Assembly (NCBI RefSeq): GCF_001578105.1 | Contig: NZ_CP014275.1 | Span: forward strand, 3,972,501 to 4,036,500 | From: Martelella sp. AD-3 | GTDB lineage: Bacteria > Pseudomonadota > Alphaproteobacteria > Rhizobiales > Rhizobiaceae | Length of the DNA stretch: 64,000 bases | Reading direction: 5' to 3' | Part shown: positions 17,889 through 26,513 of the stretch, piece after piece | Position numbering within the stretch: the first letter of the stretch is position 1 | Layout: every line of letters begins with the position of its first letter | The notes under the pieces: model-generated | The model's database searches: none | What the model saw: the letters and a program-made list of their open reading frames with translations, nothing else | What the model was told of the DNA's origin: nothing | Made by a program: the position numbers and the translations under genes

Positions 17889-18767
17889 ATGGTAGAGACG
17901 GTTGACATAGGCATTGACGAAAAGGATGCGCGCGCTCCACGCAGCCAGACCTTAGTGCGTGGGCTCGAGATTCTTGATGCGGCGGCCGACCAACCACGCA
18001 CCATCGCAGAAATAGCATCGATGACGGGGCTCACCTACAGCACGGTGCATCGAATCGTGTCGGTGCTGCTGGAGCAACGCTATCTCAAGGCCGAGAACCC
18101 GCGCGAGTTCGCCCTCGGCCCGCGGCTGATCGAACTCGGCTTCGCCGCCTATTCCCAGACCGATCTGGTGCGCGTCGCACGTCACTGGCTCGAGGATCTG
18201 TCGCGCGAGACGCGCGACACGGTGCATCTGGCGCAGCTCGACGGCTGGGAAGTCGCCTATCTCGACAAGCTGCGCGGGACCCGCCCGGTCGAGATCAGTT
18301 CGCGGATCGGCGGACGCAAGCCTGTCAACTCCACCGGCGTCGGCAAGGCGCTGATGCTCGATGAATCCCAGGCGACATTGTCGCGGCTCTATCAGCGCGA
18401 TCATCATCTGCTGCCCGGCGACATGACGGAAGCTGACTGGCTGGCGCTGATGGCGAAATATCGCCTCGGCGGCTATTCCTATGATCTGGGCGAGGACGAG
18501 CCCTCGATCCGTTGCGTGGCCGCCCCGATCCGTGATGCCACCGGGCGGATCATCGCCGCGATCTCGGTTTCCTCGACGCTGGAATACATGTCGCCCGAGC
18601 GGATGCGCGATCTTGTGCCGGAAGTGCAGCGCGTGGCCCGGGCGATGCGCGGGTTTGCGAGGCCAGTTTGGGTAAGGATGACGCGCCCTGGGCCAGCAAA
18701 CGCTCACGAGCAGATGCCCAGTTCTCACCGGGTTGATAAGCTTGAGCAATCACGATGCTCTCATTGA
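17889..18767 (+). CDS. IclR-family regulator with a replaced C-terminus
   Basis: 292 codons from the ATG at 17889 (GGAGGG upstream). N-terminal winged helix (SQTLVRGLEILDAAADQPRTIAEIASMTGLTYSTVHRIV) and an IclR effector domain (DTVHLAQLDGWEVAYLDKL, GVGKALMLDE, DEPSIRCVAAPIRD). IclR proteins normally end soon after MRDLVPEVQRVARAM. Here the frame continues ~35 residues antisense to the brxA fragment (18650-18822). The tail is therefore a junction artefact; the regulator core is complete and could control an aromatic pathway. Confidence 0.88.
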   Translation: MVETVDIGIDEKDARAPRSQTLVRGLEILDAAADQPRTIAEIASMTGLTYSTVHRIVSVLLEQRYLKAENPREFALGPRLIELGFAAYSQTDLVRVARHWLEDLSRETRDTVHLAQLDGWEVAYLDKLRGTRPVEISSRIGGRKPVNSTGVGKALMLDESQATLSRLYQRDHHLLPGDMTEADWLALMAKYRLGGYSYDLGEDEPSIRCVAAPIRDATGRIIAAISVSSTLEYMSPERMRDLVPEVQRVARAMRGFARPVWVRMTRPGPANAHEQMPSSHRVDKLEQSRCSH

Positions 18768-18822
18768 GCATCAGCCCGCCCACGCCAAAGGACATCCGAT
18801 ATTTCGCTGCGGCCACCATCAT
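18650..18822 (-). pseudogene. brxA: BREX protein BrxA (DUF1819), N-terminal fragment
   Basis: The minus strand from the ATG at 18822 reads YRMSFGVGGLMLNESIVIAQAY, then NWASARERLL and SSLPKLASQTR, which resembles the start of the DUF1819/BrxA family. After ~57 codons the sequence becomes the IclR 3' region. The ATG overlaps the stop of the upstream WYL gene (ATGA), the coupling expected of a brxR-brxA operon. No brxB, brxC, pglX, pglZ or brxL is present. Confidence 0.65.
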
Positions 18823-19721
18823 TTAGGTACCGCCCCGCTTGCTGTGTCAGCCTCATCGAATTCATGCTGCGCACGCTCAAGGGCGGCGGCAACCTCGTCT
18901 TCGTCAGCGGCAACGATATGCTGGGTCCGGGGATCACGCAGCCTAGCCCCATCAAGGAGTCCTAGCCGCTTGAGCACATAGAACAGCATGGCGTAGCGAA
19001 CTGTCAGCACAGCGCGCCCGTCCGTCATGTTGTAATCCTTTGCGACCACCGCCTGCTGACCGACCGACAGATCAGGATGCGGCACAAGGGTGATATCGTA
19101 GGTTTCCTGCCACAGCCGGTCCTGTGCCGCAGCAGCACCTGGCTCGCCGAACTCGCCGAATCCAAGGACACGCGAGAGCAGGAAATCCTTGAAGCGCTCC
19201 GTCTCATGGCACCAGGCCCGCACATGCCAGCGCAGACCATCAAAGCCGAAGGCATGCGGGGTAATCCGCCGCCATGCCGGATCGGGCCGATCGCGGTTCA
19301 TGGATTGGTAATGAAGGTCCAGCGACCTTTCCTCCCGCACCGCCGCCAGAACTGAACGCAGAACTTCGGTATCGACCTTACGGCGCAAAGTCAGAGCGAT
19401 ATCCATGTCAGGCGGGGCAGCGAGCCAGTTCGCCCCCGCGTCGGCGAAACCTTCCGCCATCGATCGGAGCCGCATGAGATAGGCGTCCGGGTCCGGGTCT
19501 AGAAACACCGGCTGAAATTCCGGGCCGGCTACGTAGCGGCGAGCGCTTTTGTCATAGACCGCATTCTGCGGCGCACGCTCCTGATAATGGGTCAAGTCCT
19601 TTGACGCCTGCGGAACGGAGACGCCAAACGTATCGATCAGGTCAGAGCGATTGACACCCCCCTCCCAGAACAGGCGGAATTCGATGAACTCCAACCGCCT
19701 CTCGACACCCCATTTCAGCAT
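18819..19721 (-). CDS. brxR: WYL-domain regulator, BrxR-like
   Basis: 300 residues from the ATG at 19721; a frame extended to 19766 would begin inside the palindrome at 19751-19787, so I reject it. Winged helix at the N-terminus (RLEFIEFRLFWEGGVNRSDLIDTFGVSVPQASKDL), then a WYL domain (LDLHYQSMNRD, ITPHAFGFDGLRWHVRAWCH, FKDFLLSRV) and a C-terminal WCX-like region. BrxR proteins repress BREX phage-defence operons by binding inverted repeats upstream of themselves. The coupled brxA fragment and the operator fit this exactly, although the defence genes are gone. Confidence 0.8.
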   Translation of the reverse strand: MLKWGVERRLEFIEFRLFWEGGVNRSDLIDTFGVSVPQASKDLTHYQERAPQNAVYDKSARRYVAGPEFQPVFLDPDPDAYLMRLRSMAEGFADAGANWLAAPPDMDIALTLRRKVDTEVLRSVLAAVREERSLDLHYQSMNRDRPDPAWRRITPHAFGFDGLRWHVRAWCHETERFKDFLLSRVLGFGEFGEPGAAAAQDRLWQETYDITLVPHPDLSVGQQAVVAKDYNMTDGRAVLTVRYAMLFYVLKRLGLLDGARLRDPRTQHIVAADEDEVAAALERAQHEFDEADTASGAVPK

Positions 19722-19750
19722 TGCTCGTCCCGCCGCACTTAAAAGGATAA

Positions 19751-19787
19751 AAAGTATATGGGACACCTTTCGATGTCCGTATACTTT
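19751..19787. promoter_or_regulatory. Palindromic operator upstream of the BrxR-like gene
   Basis: Left arm AAAGTATATGGGACA (19751-19765) and right arm TGTCCGTATACTTT (19774-19787) are inverted repeats with one bulged base and an 8-base spacer. It ends 29 bases before the brxR start codon. The length and position are as expected for BrxR autoregulation. Confidence 0.65.
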
Positions 19788-19987
19788 CTATTCTAACAAG
19801 CCTCAAACTGTCAAGCCCGAGGAAGGCCGGATGCGCACCGTGTCACCGTACACAAACACGGCGAGGCAAAAGCGCTATCGAAGTCAGTCAGCCTGGACGT
19901 GGGCAGCGCCACGACATCTTCGATACCGGCACCGTCGATGTCGATTGCAGCCAATGCTACGGCGTGATCGTACAGTGCCGTCAAACC

Positions 19988-20959
19988 CTATTTTCGCCGG
20001 GCCAGCCCTGTCAGCGATCGTGCCAGGCTCAACAACCGCCGAGACGCCGGATTGTCGTTTTGCGCGGACCAGACCATGCTGAACGGCAGCACCTCATCCG
20101 CAAGTTCCCGGTAGGTGATCCCTGGAAACTGGGCGACGGTCGTTGCTTCGCTCGTCAGAGTGAGGCCGCGACCGAGAGCGACCAGCGATAGGATATTGTC
20201 GCGGCCGACCTGATGAGACTGAATATCGAGGTGGCGGCCGAGACCGGCAAGGTGAGCAACCAAATAGTCGTGGATCTCCTGACCCGGCGCAACGTCACTC
20301 ACAATGAACCGCTCGGAGACCAAATCGCCCCATCCAAGTTCCGGTTTGCCCGTCAAAGGGTGGTTATCGGGCAGCACCACGAAAACCTTCTCGCACCATA
20401 AATGCTCCGCCTCACAGCCATCCCATGCCGCGGTTCCCGTGATGAATGCGACGTCCAGACAAAGTTTCCGGACAGCCGCGATGTGCTCGGGCGGATTGCC
20501 GTCAATAAGGTCGACCTGCACGTTCGGGTGGCGCGTGCTGAAGGCACGCAACAGATCGAACAGAAATCCTGACGCAAGGGACGAAAATATCCCGACCTTG
20601 ATCAGCCCTTGCTCCGCCCGGCCAACCGCCGCCACCTTGGTCACCCCAATGTCGATCTGGCGAAGAGCATGGCGAGCGTTGCGCAGGAATTCCCGCCCGG
20701 CAACGGTCAACCGCACCCCGCCAGCATGACGCATGAAAAGCGACGCCCCGAGTTCATCTTCGAGATCACGGATTCGTCGGCTGATGGAGGATTCCTGCAC
20801 AGAAAGCGCGGCAGCAGCCTTGCGAAAACTCCCATAATCGACGGCGGCCACAAAATATCGCAACTGGTTCAGCCGGACCGCAGATGTGCCGGGTTTCCCC
20901 TCAACGACCTTTGTGAGGCTATCATCAGGCGAGGTCTGATTGTTCCCGATCACAGCCAT
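19988..20959 (-). CDS. LysR-family transcriptional regulator
   Basis: 323 residues. HTH near 30-90 (LRYFVAAVDYGSFRKAAAALSVQESSISRRIRDLEDELG), then a periplasmic-binding-protein-like effector domain (GLIKVGIFSSLASGFLFDLL, FVVLPDNHPL). The first ~25 residues are an unusual extension. It lies at the outer edge of the trb cluster and faces away from the TetR gene; LysR genes are often found at this position of such transfer modules, where they may control conjugation. That role is inference. Confidence 0.88.
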   Translation of the reverse strand: MAVIGNNQTSPDDSLTKVVEGKPGTSAVRLNQLRYFVAAVDYGSFRKAAAALSVQESSISRRIRDLEDELGASLFMRHAGGVRLTVAGREFLRNARHALRQIDIGVTKVAAVGRAEQGLIKVGIFSSLASGFLFDLLRAFSTRHPNVQVDLIDGNPPEHIAAVRKLCLDVAFITGTAAWDGCEAEHLWCEKVFVVLPDNHPLTGKPELGWGDLVSERFIVSDVAPGQEIHDYLVAHLAGLGRHLDIQSHQVGRDNILSLVALGRGLTLTSEATTVAQFPGITYRELADEVLPFSMVWSAQNDNPASRRLLSLARSLTGLARRK

Positions 20960-21059
20960 GGTGCATCATCCGAAACAGCGTTCGGTTTCTGACGGGCACC
21001 CCGCCATCATCAACGCGAAAATCGATCTGTGTGCGTTCATCGGCTCTCCGCACATCCTC

Positions 21060-21140
21060 AAACTAAACGACGTTCAGTTACTGAATGCTGCTTCTTGACT
21101 TCCGGCCCGTCAACGAAAAAAGTAAATGTCGTTTAGTTTT
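21060..21140. promoter_or_regulatory. Candidate operators between LysR and TetR genes
   Basis: Two symmetric patterns are visible. A palindrome TTCAGT-T-ACTGAA lies at 21073-21085. A perfect 12-bp inverted repeat, AAACTAAACGAC (21060-21071) and GTCGTTTAGTTT (21128-21139), brackets it at a distance of 56 bases. The TetR start codon is 27 bases beyond the right arm, so these are likely TetR-type or LysR-type binding sites. Confidence 0.6.
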
Positions 21141-21166
21141 CACGACAAGTTGCAACAGGCATCCGA

Positions 21167-21796
21167 ATGGCCCGTCCCCGGAAAGAGCAAGAACTTGATA
21201 TTGCTCGTCGCGCGATCGACGAAACGATCCGGCTGCTGTCAGAACGTGGCGACCTCGACGTACCGCTGACTGCGGTCGCGCACACCATCGGTTGCACAGC
21301 GCCAGCGCTTTACGGCCATTTCCGTAACAAAAGCGCCTTGTTGCGCGCCGTTCGGGACGAAGGTTTCAACCAGCTCTACAGGGAAAAGCTGGCGGTCTTC
21401 CAGCAGATGCGCGGCAATCCATTCGGCTATTTGCGTGATGGCAGCTATGCCTATGTCCGCTTTGCCCTCGAAAACCCCACGCTGTACCGACTGATGTTCA
21501 CACCGCCGCCACGGCTCGGAGTCAGCGATGATCCATGGTCGGGCGAAGCTGGAAGACAGATACTAAATCTATTGCTGGCGGGACTTCGCTGCTCTCAGGA
21601 CCAAGGCTTTTTGCCCGCCATGGATCTGAGCCGTTACAGCTTCATGTTCTGGTCAACGGTACACGGCGCGGTGAGCCTCACCCTTCAGAACCGGGAAATG
21701 GATCAGACCGCCAAATGGGATGCGACACGAAAGGCCGTCGATACGTTGATGGAAATCATCGCCGCGACGCGCCGTGAACCGCACGGCACCTCATGA
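21167..21796 (+). CDS. TetR-family transcriptional regulator
   Basis: 209 residues. N-terminal HTH (IDETIRLLSERGDLDVPLTAVAHTIGCTAPALYGHFRNKSALL) and a C-terminal TetR_C_33-like ligand domain (YVRFALENPTLYRLMF, YSFMFWSTVHGAVSL). It is transcribed towards the trb operon and its 3' end overlaps the DUF2274 gene by 6 bases, tail to tail. It probably represses itself through the palindromes upstream, and perhaps the transfer operon. Confidence 0.9.
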   Translation: MARPRKEQELDIARRAIDETIRLLSERGDLDVPLTAVAHTIGCTAPALYGHFRNKSALLRAVRDEGFNQLYREKLAVFQQMRGNPFGYLRDGSYAYVRFALENPTLYRLMFTPPPRLGVSDDPWSGEAGRQILNLLLAGLRCSQDQGFLPAMDLSRYSFMFWSTVHGAVSLTLQNREMDQTAKWDATRKAVDTLMEIIAATRREPHGTS

Positions 21797-22012
21797 GCAA
21801 GATCTTCGGGCGCTGGCAAAGCCCCGATCCGTGGCGATGAACCGTTCCAACATCGGCACAATCAGCCTGACAGGATCGGCAGCGGGCTGGCCGGTCTCGC
21901 GAGCCAGCACTTCGGCATAAGCAGCAAGATCGCGGTGCAGCGGCCCTGGCAGTTCCACCGTCACCTTCACGGGCTTGTCTTCGATGAGGGGGCCGAGTTT
22001 CAGCTTCGTCAT
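21791..22012 (-). CDS. DUF2274 protein
   Basis: 73 residues (LKLGPLIEDKPVKVTVELPGPLHRDLAAYAEVLARETGQ). A short RHH-like beta strand and helices are predicted by eye. DUF2274 genes habitually follow trbI in alphaproteobacterial transfer operons; the function is unknown. It is separated from trbI by 2 bases and is the last gene of the leftward operon. Confidence 0.85.
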   Translation of the reverse strand: MTKLKLGPLIEDKPVKVTVELPGPLHRDLAAYAEVLARETGQPAADPVRLIVPMLERFIATDRGFASARRSCS

Positions 22013-22014
22013 GG

Positions 22015-23148
22015 TCAGTTCCTGTAAGGTTCAAGTACGAGATCGCGGGTAACGATGACCCTGACCGGGTAGCCCGGCCGGATGGTGAGAGTCGGCGCGA
22101 CCTGCAACTGGCGCTGGACGATCTGTTGTCCGGCCTGATTGATGGTGTCCTGCGCCCCATCTCGGATGGCGCGGATCAGCCGATCCTCGTCGTCGGTCGC
22201 CAGTTCCGTACCGATACCGAGCAACGTGGACAGCCCCGCAGCCTTCATCAGATCCCACCAGTGGTAATCAACGCCATCTTCCAGCCCGGCATAGCCGGAA
22301 GCGTCCGCGCCGGGCTGGCGCTCCAACACGATCGAGCGGCCATTGGGCAGTATCAGGCGGTTCCAGACCAGCAGCACGCGGCGCTGACCGAATTGCACGC
22401 CCGCATCATACTGGCCGATGATGCGGGTTCCTTGCGGGATCAGCAGCAGACTGCCGGTCGGACTGTCATAGACATTCTCCGTCACCTGCGCGGTGATCTG
22501 CCCCGGCAGATCAGAGCGGATGCCGGTAATCATCGCGGCCGGAATCACGGCCCCGGCCTGCAGGATATAGGGCGAGACTGGCGCCATGATCCGGTCCATG
22601 GCAACGGTCTGCCGATCCACCGGCCCATTCAGGAAAGCTGTGTGCCGGTCCTGCGTTTCAGGTTGGGCACCAAAGTCCGGCCCCACAAGCCCCGGCATCG
22701 TCGAGCCAGCTGTCGTCGCCACTCTTGGCCCGGACTGGAAGAACACTGTACTGAGACGCGCAGCTTCTTCTTCGGCAAGCCGGCGCTCTTCGGCAGGATC
22801 CCGGGCAGGCGTCGCCATGGCGGGCGGCGTGACGGGCTGACCCCGGTTCTGGGCATCCAGAATCGGGCCACCGAGATCGCCCGGCAATGCCGGTCCCAGG
22901 ACCGGCCCGGTATAATCCTTCGGCAGACCCGCCAGTCCATCTGCCGTGGCGCGGTTCTCGGTCGAATAGAGTTCCTCGTCATTTCCGCTCATATCGCGGG
23001 TCTGGAGCGCATAGATCAATGCGCCGCCAATGCCGAGGAGCGCGACAGCTCCAACGCCGGCCAGCATCTTGCGCGACAGGCGGGTGACGCGCGGCGGCTC
23101 GGCGCGCAGACGCATCGGCGTTGGGTTGATGGTAGCCTCCTCACTCAT
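22015..23148 (-). CDS. trbI: Conjugal transfer protein TrbI (VirB10-like)
   Basis: 377 residues: one N-terminal membrane helix (MLAGVGAVALLGIGGALIYAL), a Pro-rich periplasmic stretch, then the VirB10 beta-barrel domain (LQAGAVIPAAMITGIRSDLPGQITAQVTENVYDS and LLIPQGTRIIGQYD). It spans the inner membrane to the outer-membrane pore and senses ATP-driven energy in the type IV secretion channel. It overlaps trbG by 4 bases. Confidence 0.95.
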   Translation of the reverse strand: MSEEATINPTPMRLRAEPPRVTRLSRKMLAGVGAVALLGIGGALIYALQTRDMSGNDEELYSTENRATADGLAGLPKDYTGPVLGPALPGDLGGPILDAQNRGQPVTPPAMATPARDPAEERRLAEEEAARLSTVFFQSGPRVATTAGSTMPGLVGPDFGAQPETQDRHTAFLNGPVDRQTVAMDRIMAPVSPYILQAGAVIPAAMITGIRSDLPGQITAQVTENVYDSPTGSLLLIPQGTRIIGQYDAGVQFGQRRVLLVWNRLILPNGRSIVLERQPGADASGYAGLEDGVDYHWWDLMKAAGLSTLLGIGTELATDDEDRLIRAIRDGAQDTINQAGQQIVQRQLQVAPTLTIRPGYPVRVIVTRDLVLEPYRN

Positions 23149-24158
23149 GACGGTTGCTCCCCGGTTTTAGCGGGCTGGGCAGCTTGCCTTTGCTCGATGC
23201 GAACGATCCTGACCGTCTGCTGCTGCTTGCCGCTGCCAAGACGCAGCTCAGCCGCGCCGAACAGGCGATCCACAATCAGGATGTTCTGGTGAATGCGGGA
23301 GTTGACGACCTGGGTCTCGCCGTCGGAACCGATGACGAAGATCGGCGGCATCTCTCCCTGCACGATGCCGCGCGGGAAAACGACATAGACACGGCGGCCA
23401 TCGTCGAAGACGGAAATCGGCCGCCATGGCGGCGTATCTCCGGTCAGGCCGTAACGATAGTTGCGTGCCGCCTCGACCGGGATGATGGGTGCTGCGGGAA
23501 CCGTCTGGCGCTGACCGGCAGGCAGCGCCGGATAAGACCAAGATACGGACGGCATATAGAGCGCCTCGCGGGCGCGCAGCTCGATCATATAGGTGCGCCG
23601 ATCGGTCGTCACCACGAGATTGGTTGAGATGTCGGATCGGGATGGTTTGACGAGAATATGGACCCGGCGCGACGTACCGCTCCCGCTCTCGGTATCGCCA
23701 ATGATCCAGCGGGCGGTGTCTCCTGCCGCGATCGGTCCCGCGCCGGTCAGGCTTTCGCCCGGCTCCAGCGCAATATTGGTGATCTGGCCCGGTGCGGCAT
23801 AGACCTGATAGAGCGCGCCTTCCGACCAGGGATATATCTGGATGGCATTATAGTAACCCTCGCGGCGCGGCTCGACGCGGGCGGCGGCATTGGCGTTCTC
23901 AACCCTGCCTGCCGGTGTTCCGGCAGCGGTTCCGCCGCGTGCGACCGCCCAGGCCGGCGGCGTGTGAAGCGGCCGAGGCCGGTCATCGGTGACAGCGGTC
24001 GGCACGACGGGCAACGCTGGCACATCGGCATCATAGCTGAACTGCGGCGTCTTGTTGGTGGCGCAGCCTGCCAGCATGGTGACCGAAAGCAACAAAGCTG
24101 CAAAGGCGGGTTTACGGAAAACCGGCAAGGCGGAATTGCGGGAAGACGCGATGGTCAT
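23145..24158 (-). CDS. trbG: Conjugal transfer protein TrbG (VirB9-like)
   Basis: 337 residues from the ATG at 24158, which overlaps the trbF stop as ATGA. A signal peptide ends in a lipobox (LAGC), so this copy is probably a lipoprotein. The VirB9 domain includes YNAIQIYPWSEGALYQVYAAPGQITNIALEPGE and a C-terminal NYRYGLTGDTPPWRP. It forms the outer-membrane core complex with TrbI. Confidence 0.94.
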   Translation of the reverse strand: MTIASSRNSALPVFRKPAFAALLLSVTMLAGCATNKTPQFSYDADVPALPVVPTAVTDDRPRPLHTPPAWAVARGGTAAGTPAGRVENANAAARVEPRREGYYNAIQIYPWSEGALYQVYAAPGQITNIALEPGESLTGAGPIAAGDTARWIIGDTESGSGTSRRVHILVKPSRSDISTNLVVTTDRRTYMIELRAREALYMPSVSWSYPALPAGQRQTVPAAPIIPVEAARNYRYGLTGDTPPWRPISVFDDGRRVYVVFPRGIVQGEMPPIFVIGSDGETQVVNSRIHQNILIVDRLFGAAELRLGSGKQQQTVRIVRIEQRQAAQPAKTGEQPS

Positions 24159-24844
24159 TGGCTCATCTCCCGCGACCATGAAATTGCATTGACGTAGATG
24201 CCGAGCGGATTGGCGCGCAGACGCTCGGCATCGCGCGGCGTCTGGATCACGATGGTCAGGATCGCGGTCCAGCGCTCGGTCGTGGAAAGCTGCCCGTTCT
24301 CATAGTGACGCTCGGTCCAGGCGACGCGGAAGCTGTCGTTCGAGGCGCGTATGACGCTGGAAACCTCGACTGCGATCTGCTGGCGGCCGACACGGGTGAA
24401 CGGATCATTGGCGCGGGCATAGTCGTTGAGCGCGGCCGCTCCCCTATCAGTGGCGAACTCATAGGCGCGCAGCCAGTTCTGGCGCACGATGATGGCATCC
24501 GCCGGGATCGAGCGCGTCTGCTCGATGAAACGGCCAAGATGGAATGCGATCTGCGGATCGGTCGGACGGTAATCGGCGGTGGCTGCGGCGACGGTCTGGG
24601 CTTGGCCGAGATTATCGACCTGCACCACCCAGGGCACGACGGTCCCTCGCGCCGATTGCAGAACGAGCGCGGCAGCGAAGCCCGCCGAGAGGATCAGCGA
24701 GCCGAAGGCCATATAGCGCCAGTTCTTGGCCTGCACGCGAGCCGAGCCGATGCGCTCGTCCCAGACTTGTGCGGCTTTCTGGTAAGGCGTCTCGGGTTCG
24801 GGCGATTTGCCGTAATGGGTCGCTGGACGTCTGAAGATGTTCAT
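24155..24844 (-). CDS. trbF: Conjugal transfer protein TrbF (VirB8-like)
   Basis: 229 residues. A cytoplasmic N-terminus (HYGKSPEPETPYQKAAQVWDERIG), one membrane helix (YMAFGSLILSAGFAAALVL) and a VirB8 periplasmic domain (WTAILTIVIQTPRDAERLRANPLGIYVNAISWSRE). It nucleates the inner-membrane part of the secretion channel. Overlaps trbL by 4 bases. Confidence 0.95.
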   Translation of the reverse strand: MNIFRRPATHYGKSPEPETPYQKAAQVWDERIGSARVQAKNWRYMAFGSLILSAGFAAALVLQSARGTVVPWVVQVDNLGQAQTVAAATADYRPTDPQIAFHLGRFIEQTRSIPADAIIVRQNWLRAYEFATDRGAAALNDYARANDPFTRVGRQQIAVEVSSVIRASNDSFRVAWTERHYENGQLSTTERWTAILTIVIQTPRDAERLRANPLGIYVNAISWSREMSQ

Positions 24845-26202
24845 GAGCGGTCACTTTCGGAAATGTTGACGGAAGAGCCGCCGCCGTGGCTGTCACCGGA
24901 GCGGACGGCATGGGCGGCCATGGTCGTGCCGTGATTGAGCGCCTGGCGGCGGTGCATCTGCTGCGCCCATGCAGGCGGTCCGCCCGCCGGTGCGGAGGCG
25001 GGTGCGGCACCGGCCACGCTCGCACCGCCAATGGTTCCCAGCGAGGACGATCCACCCGTGACGCCGAGCCCGCCGCGCGCGCCATCGGAGAAGCTGGATT
25101 TGACGCTTTCCGCTGCTTTCGAGGCCGCTCGTTTCAGGGGCGATGCGGCGGCGGAGCCTGCCGCGCGGGCAACGCCGCCGAGGCCGGAGGCAACACCGGC
25201 AGCCCCTGACTGGCCGAGCGATCCGACACTATAGGCGGCGCTCGCCGCCCCTGCCGCAGCAGCACCGCCACGGACGGCAGCAGCTCCACCCGACAGCGCC
25301 GCTGCCCCTCCCTTCGCGGCCATGCCTGCGGCAGCGCCGCCGGCAAGCATCATGCCGCCAGCGGCAAGGCCGGTTCCAACTGCTGCACCTGCGCCAAGCT
25401 GCGGGCCGCCAGAAACCAGACCGGAAGCGATGCCGGGACCGAAGATGCCGAGGCCGAGAAGGGAAAGTGCGGCCAGCACGATCGCCATTGCGTCGTCGAT
25501 GGTCGGCGTCACGCCGCCGAAACCGGCCGTAAACTGCGAGAACAATGTCGAGCCGATGCCGATGATGACGGCGAGCACCAGCACCTTGATGCCGGAAGAG
25601 ACGACATTGCCGAGCACGCGCTCAGCCATGAAGGCGGTCTTGCCGAAGAGGCCGAAGGGAATGAGGACAAAGCCCGCCAGCGTGGTCAGCTTGAACTCGA
25701 TCAGCGTGACGAAGAGCTGCACGGCGAGAATGAAGAAGGCCAGCAGCACCAGCGCCCAGGCGAACATGAGACAGGCGATCTGGATGAAGTTCTCGAAGAA
25801 CGACCAATAACCCATCATGTCCGAGATGGATTCGAGCAGCGGGCGACCGGCATCGAGGCCGGTCTGCGCCACCTTGCCGGGCCGCAGCAGATCGGCGGCG
25901 GAAAAGCTGGTGCCCGAACCTTTCAGGCCAAGACCGGCGAAGCTGTCGAAGATGATCTGGGCGAGATTGTTCCAGTTGCCGATCAGATAGGCGAAGACGC
26001 CAATGAACAGCGTTTTCTTGACCAGCCGGGCGATGATGTCGTCGTCGGCACCCCAGGACCAGAACAATGCCGCCAGCGTTACGTCGATGACGATCAGCGT
26101 GGTGGCAATGAAGGCGACCTCGCCACCGAGCAGGCCAAAGCCGCTGTCGATATAACTGGTGAAAACACCCAGAAAGTTGTCGATGACGCCGGTGCCGCCC
26201 AT
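24841..26202 (-). CDS. trbL: Conjugal transfer protein TrbL (VirB6-like)
   Basis: 453 residues. Several membrane helices in the first ~270 residues (for example ALVLLAFFILAVQLFVTLIEFKL), then a long Ala/Gly/Ser-rich low-complexity tail. This polytopic architecture is that of the TrbL/VirB6 inner-membrane channel component. The gene lies 3 bases after the trbK-like gene. Confidence 0.93.
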   Translation of the reverse strand: MGGTGVIDNFLGVFTSYIDSGFGLLGGEVAFIATTLIVIDVTLAALFWSWGADDDIIARLVKKTLFIGVFAYLIGNWNNLAQIIFDSFAGLGLKGSGTSFSAADLLRPGKVAQTGLDAGRPLLESISDMMGYWSFFENFIQIACLMFAWALVLLAFFILAVQLFVTLIEFKLTTLAGFVLIPFGLFGKTAFMAERVLGNVVSSGIKVLVLAVIIGIGSTLFSQFTAGFGGVTPTIDDAMAIVLAALSLLGLGIFGPGIASGLVSGGPQLGAGAAVGTGLAAGGMMLAGGAAAGMAAKGGAAALSGGAAAVRGGAAAAGAASAAYSVGSLGQSGAAGVASGLGGVARAAGSAAASPLKRAASKAAESVKSSFSDGARGGLGVTGGSSSLGTIGGASVAGAAPASAPAGGPPAWAQQMHRRQALNHGTTMAAHAVRSGDSHGGGSSVNISESDRS

Positions 26203-26205
26203 GGT

Positions 26206-26493
26206 TCACTGTCCCCCGTTCTGATGCGGAGCGGCGGGCACCGGCGTCCGGCCGAGGAACCGGTCGCGGTTCTCGGCCCAGGTGGCGAGGCAGCCGGGGT
26301 CGTTCACGGCGGCCTCGCCTAACTGCTGGCAGTGGCGCAGGCTCTGGTGCAGCGGATCGGCAGGCGCCTGAAGCGCCGGCGCCGAACGGGGCTGTGCTGG
26401 TTCGTCCTCGCGTGTCATTTCGATCACCGTCGCGGTGATGGCGATGGCCACGAATATGATTGCGCCAAGCCGGGCCAGCATCTTGCCGTCCAT
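26206..26493 (-). CDS. Entry-exclusion-type small protein (TrbK-like)
   Basis: 95 residues: a short basic start, one membrane helix (ARLGAIIFVAIAITATVI), then a periplasmic part with two cysteines (HCQQLGEAAVNDPGCLATWAENRDRF). The position between trbJ and trbL and this pattern match the 'alternative TrbK' proteins of such operons, thought to block redundant mating. The exclusion role has not been shown for this form. Confidence 0.8.
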   Translation of the reverse strand: MDGKMLARLGAIIFVAIAITATVIEMTREDEPAQPRSAPALQAPADPLHQSLRHCQQLGEAAVNDPGCLATWAENRDRFLGRTPVPAAPHQNGGQ

Positions 26494-26513
26494 GTCGCGC
26501 CCCTCCTGTCCGG

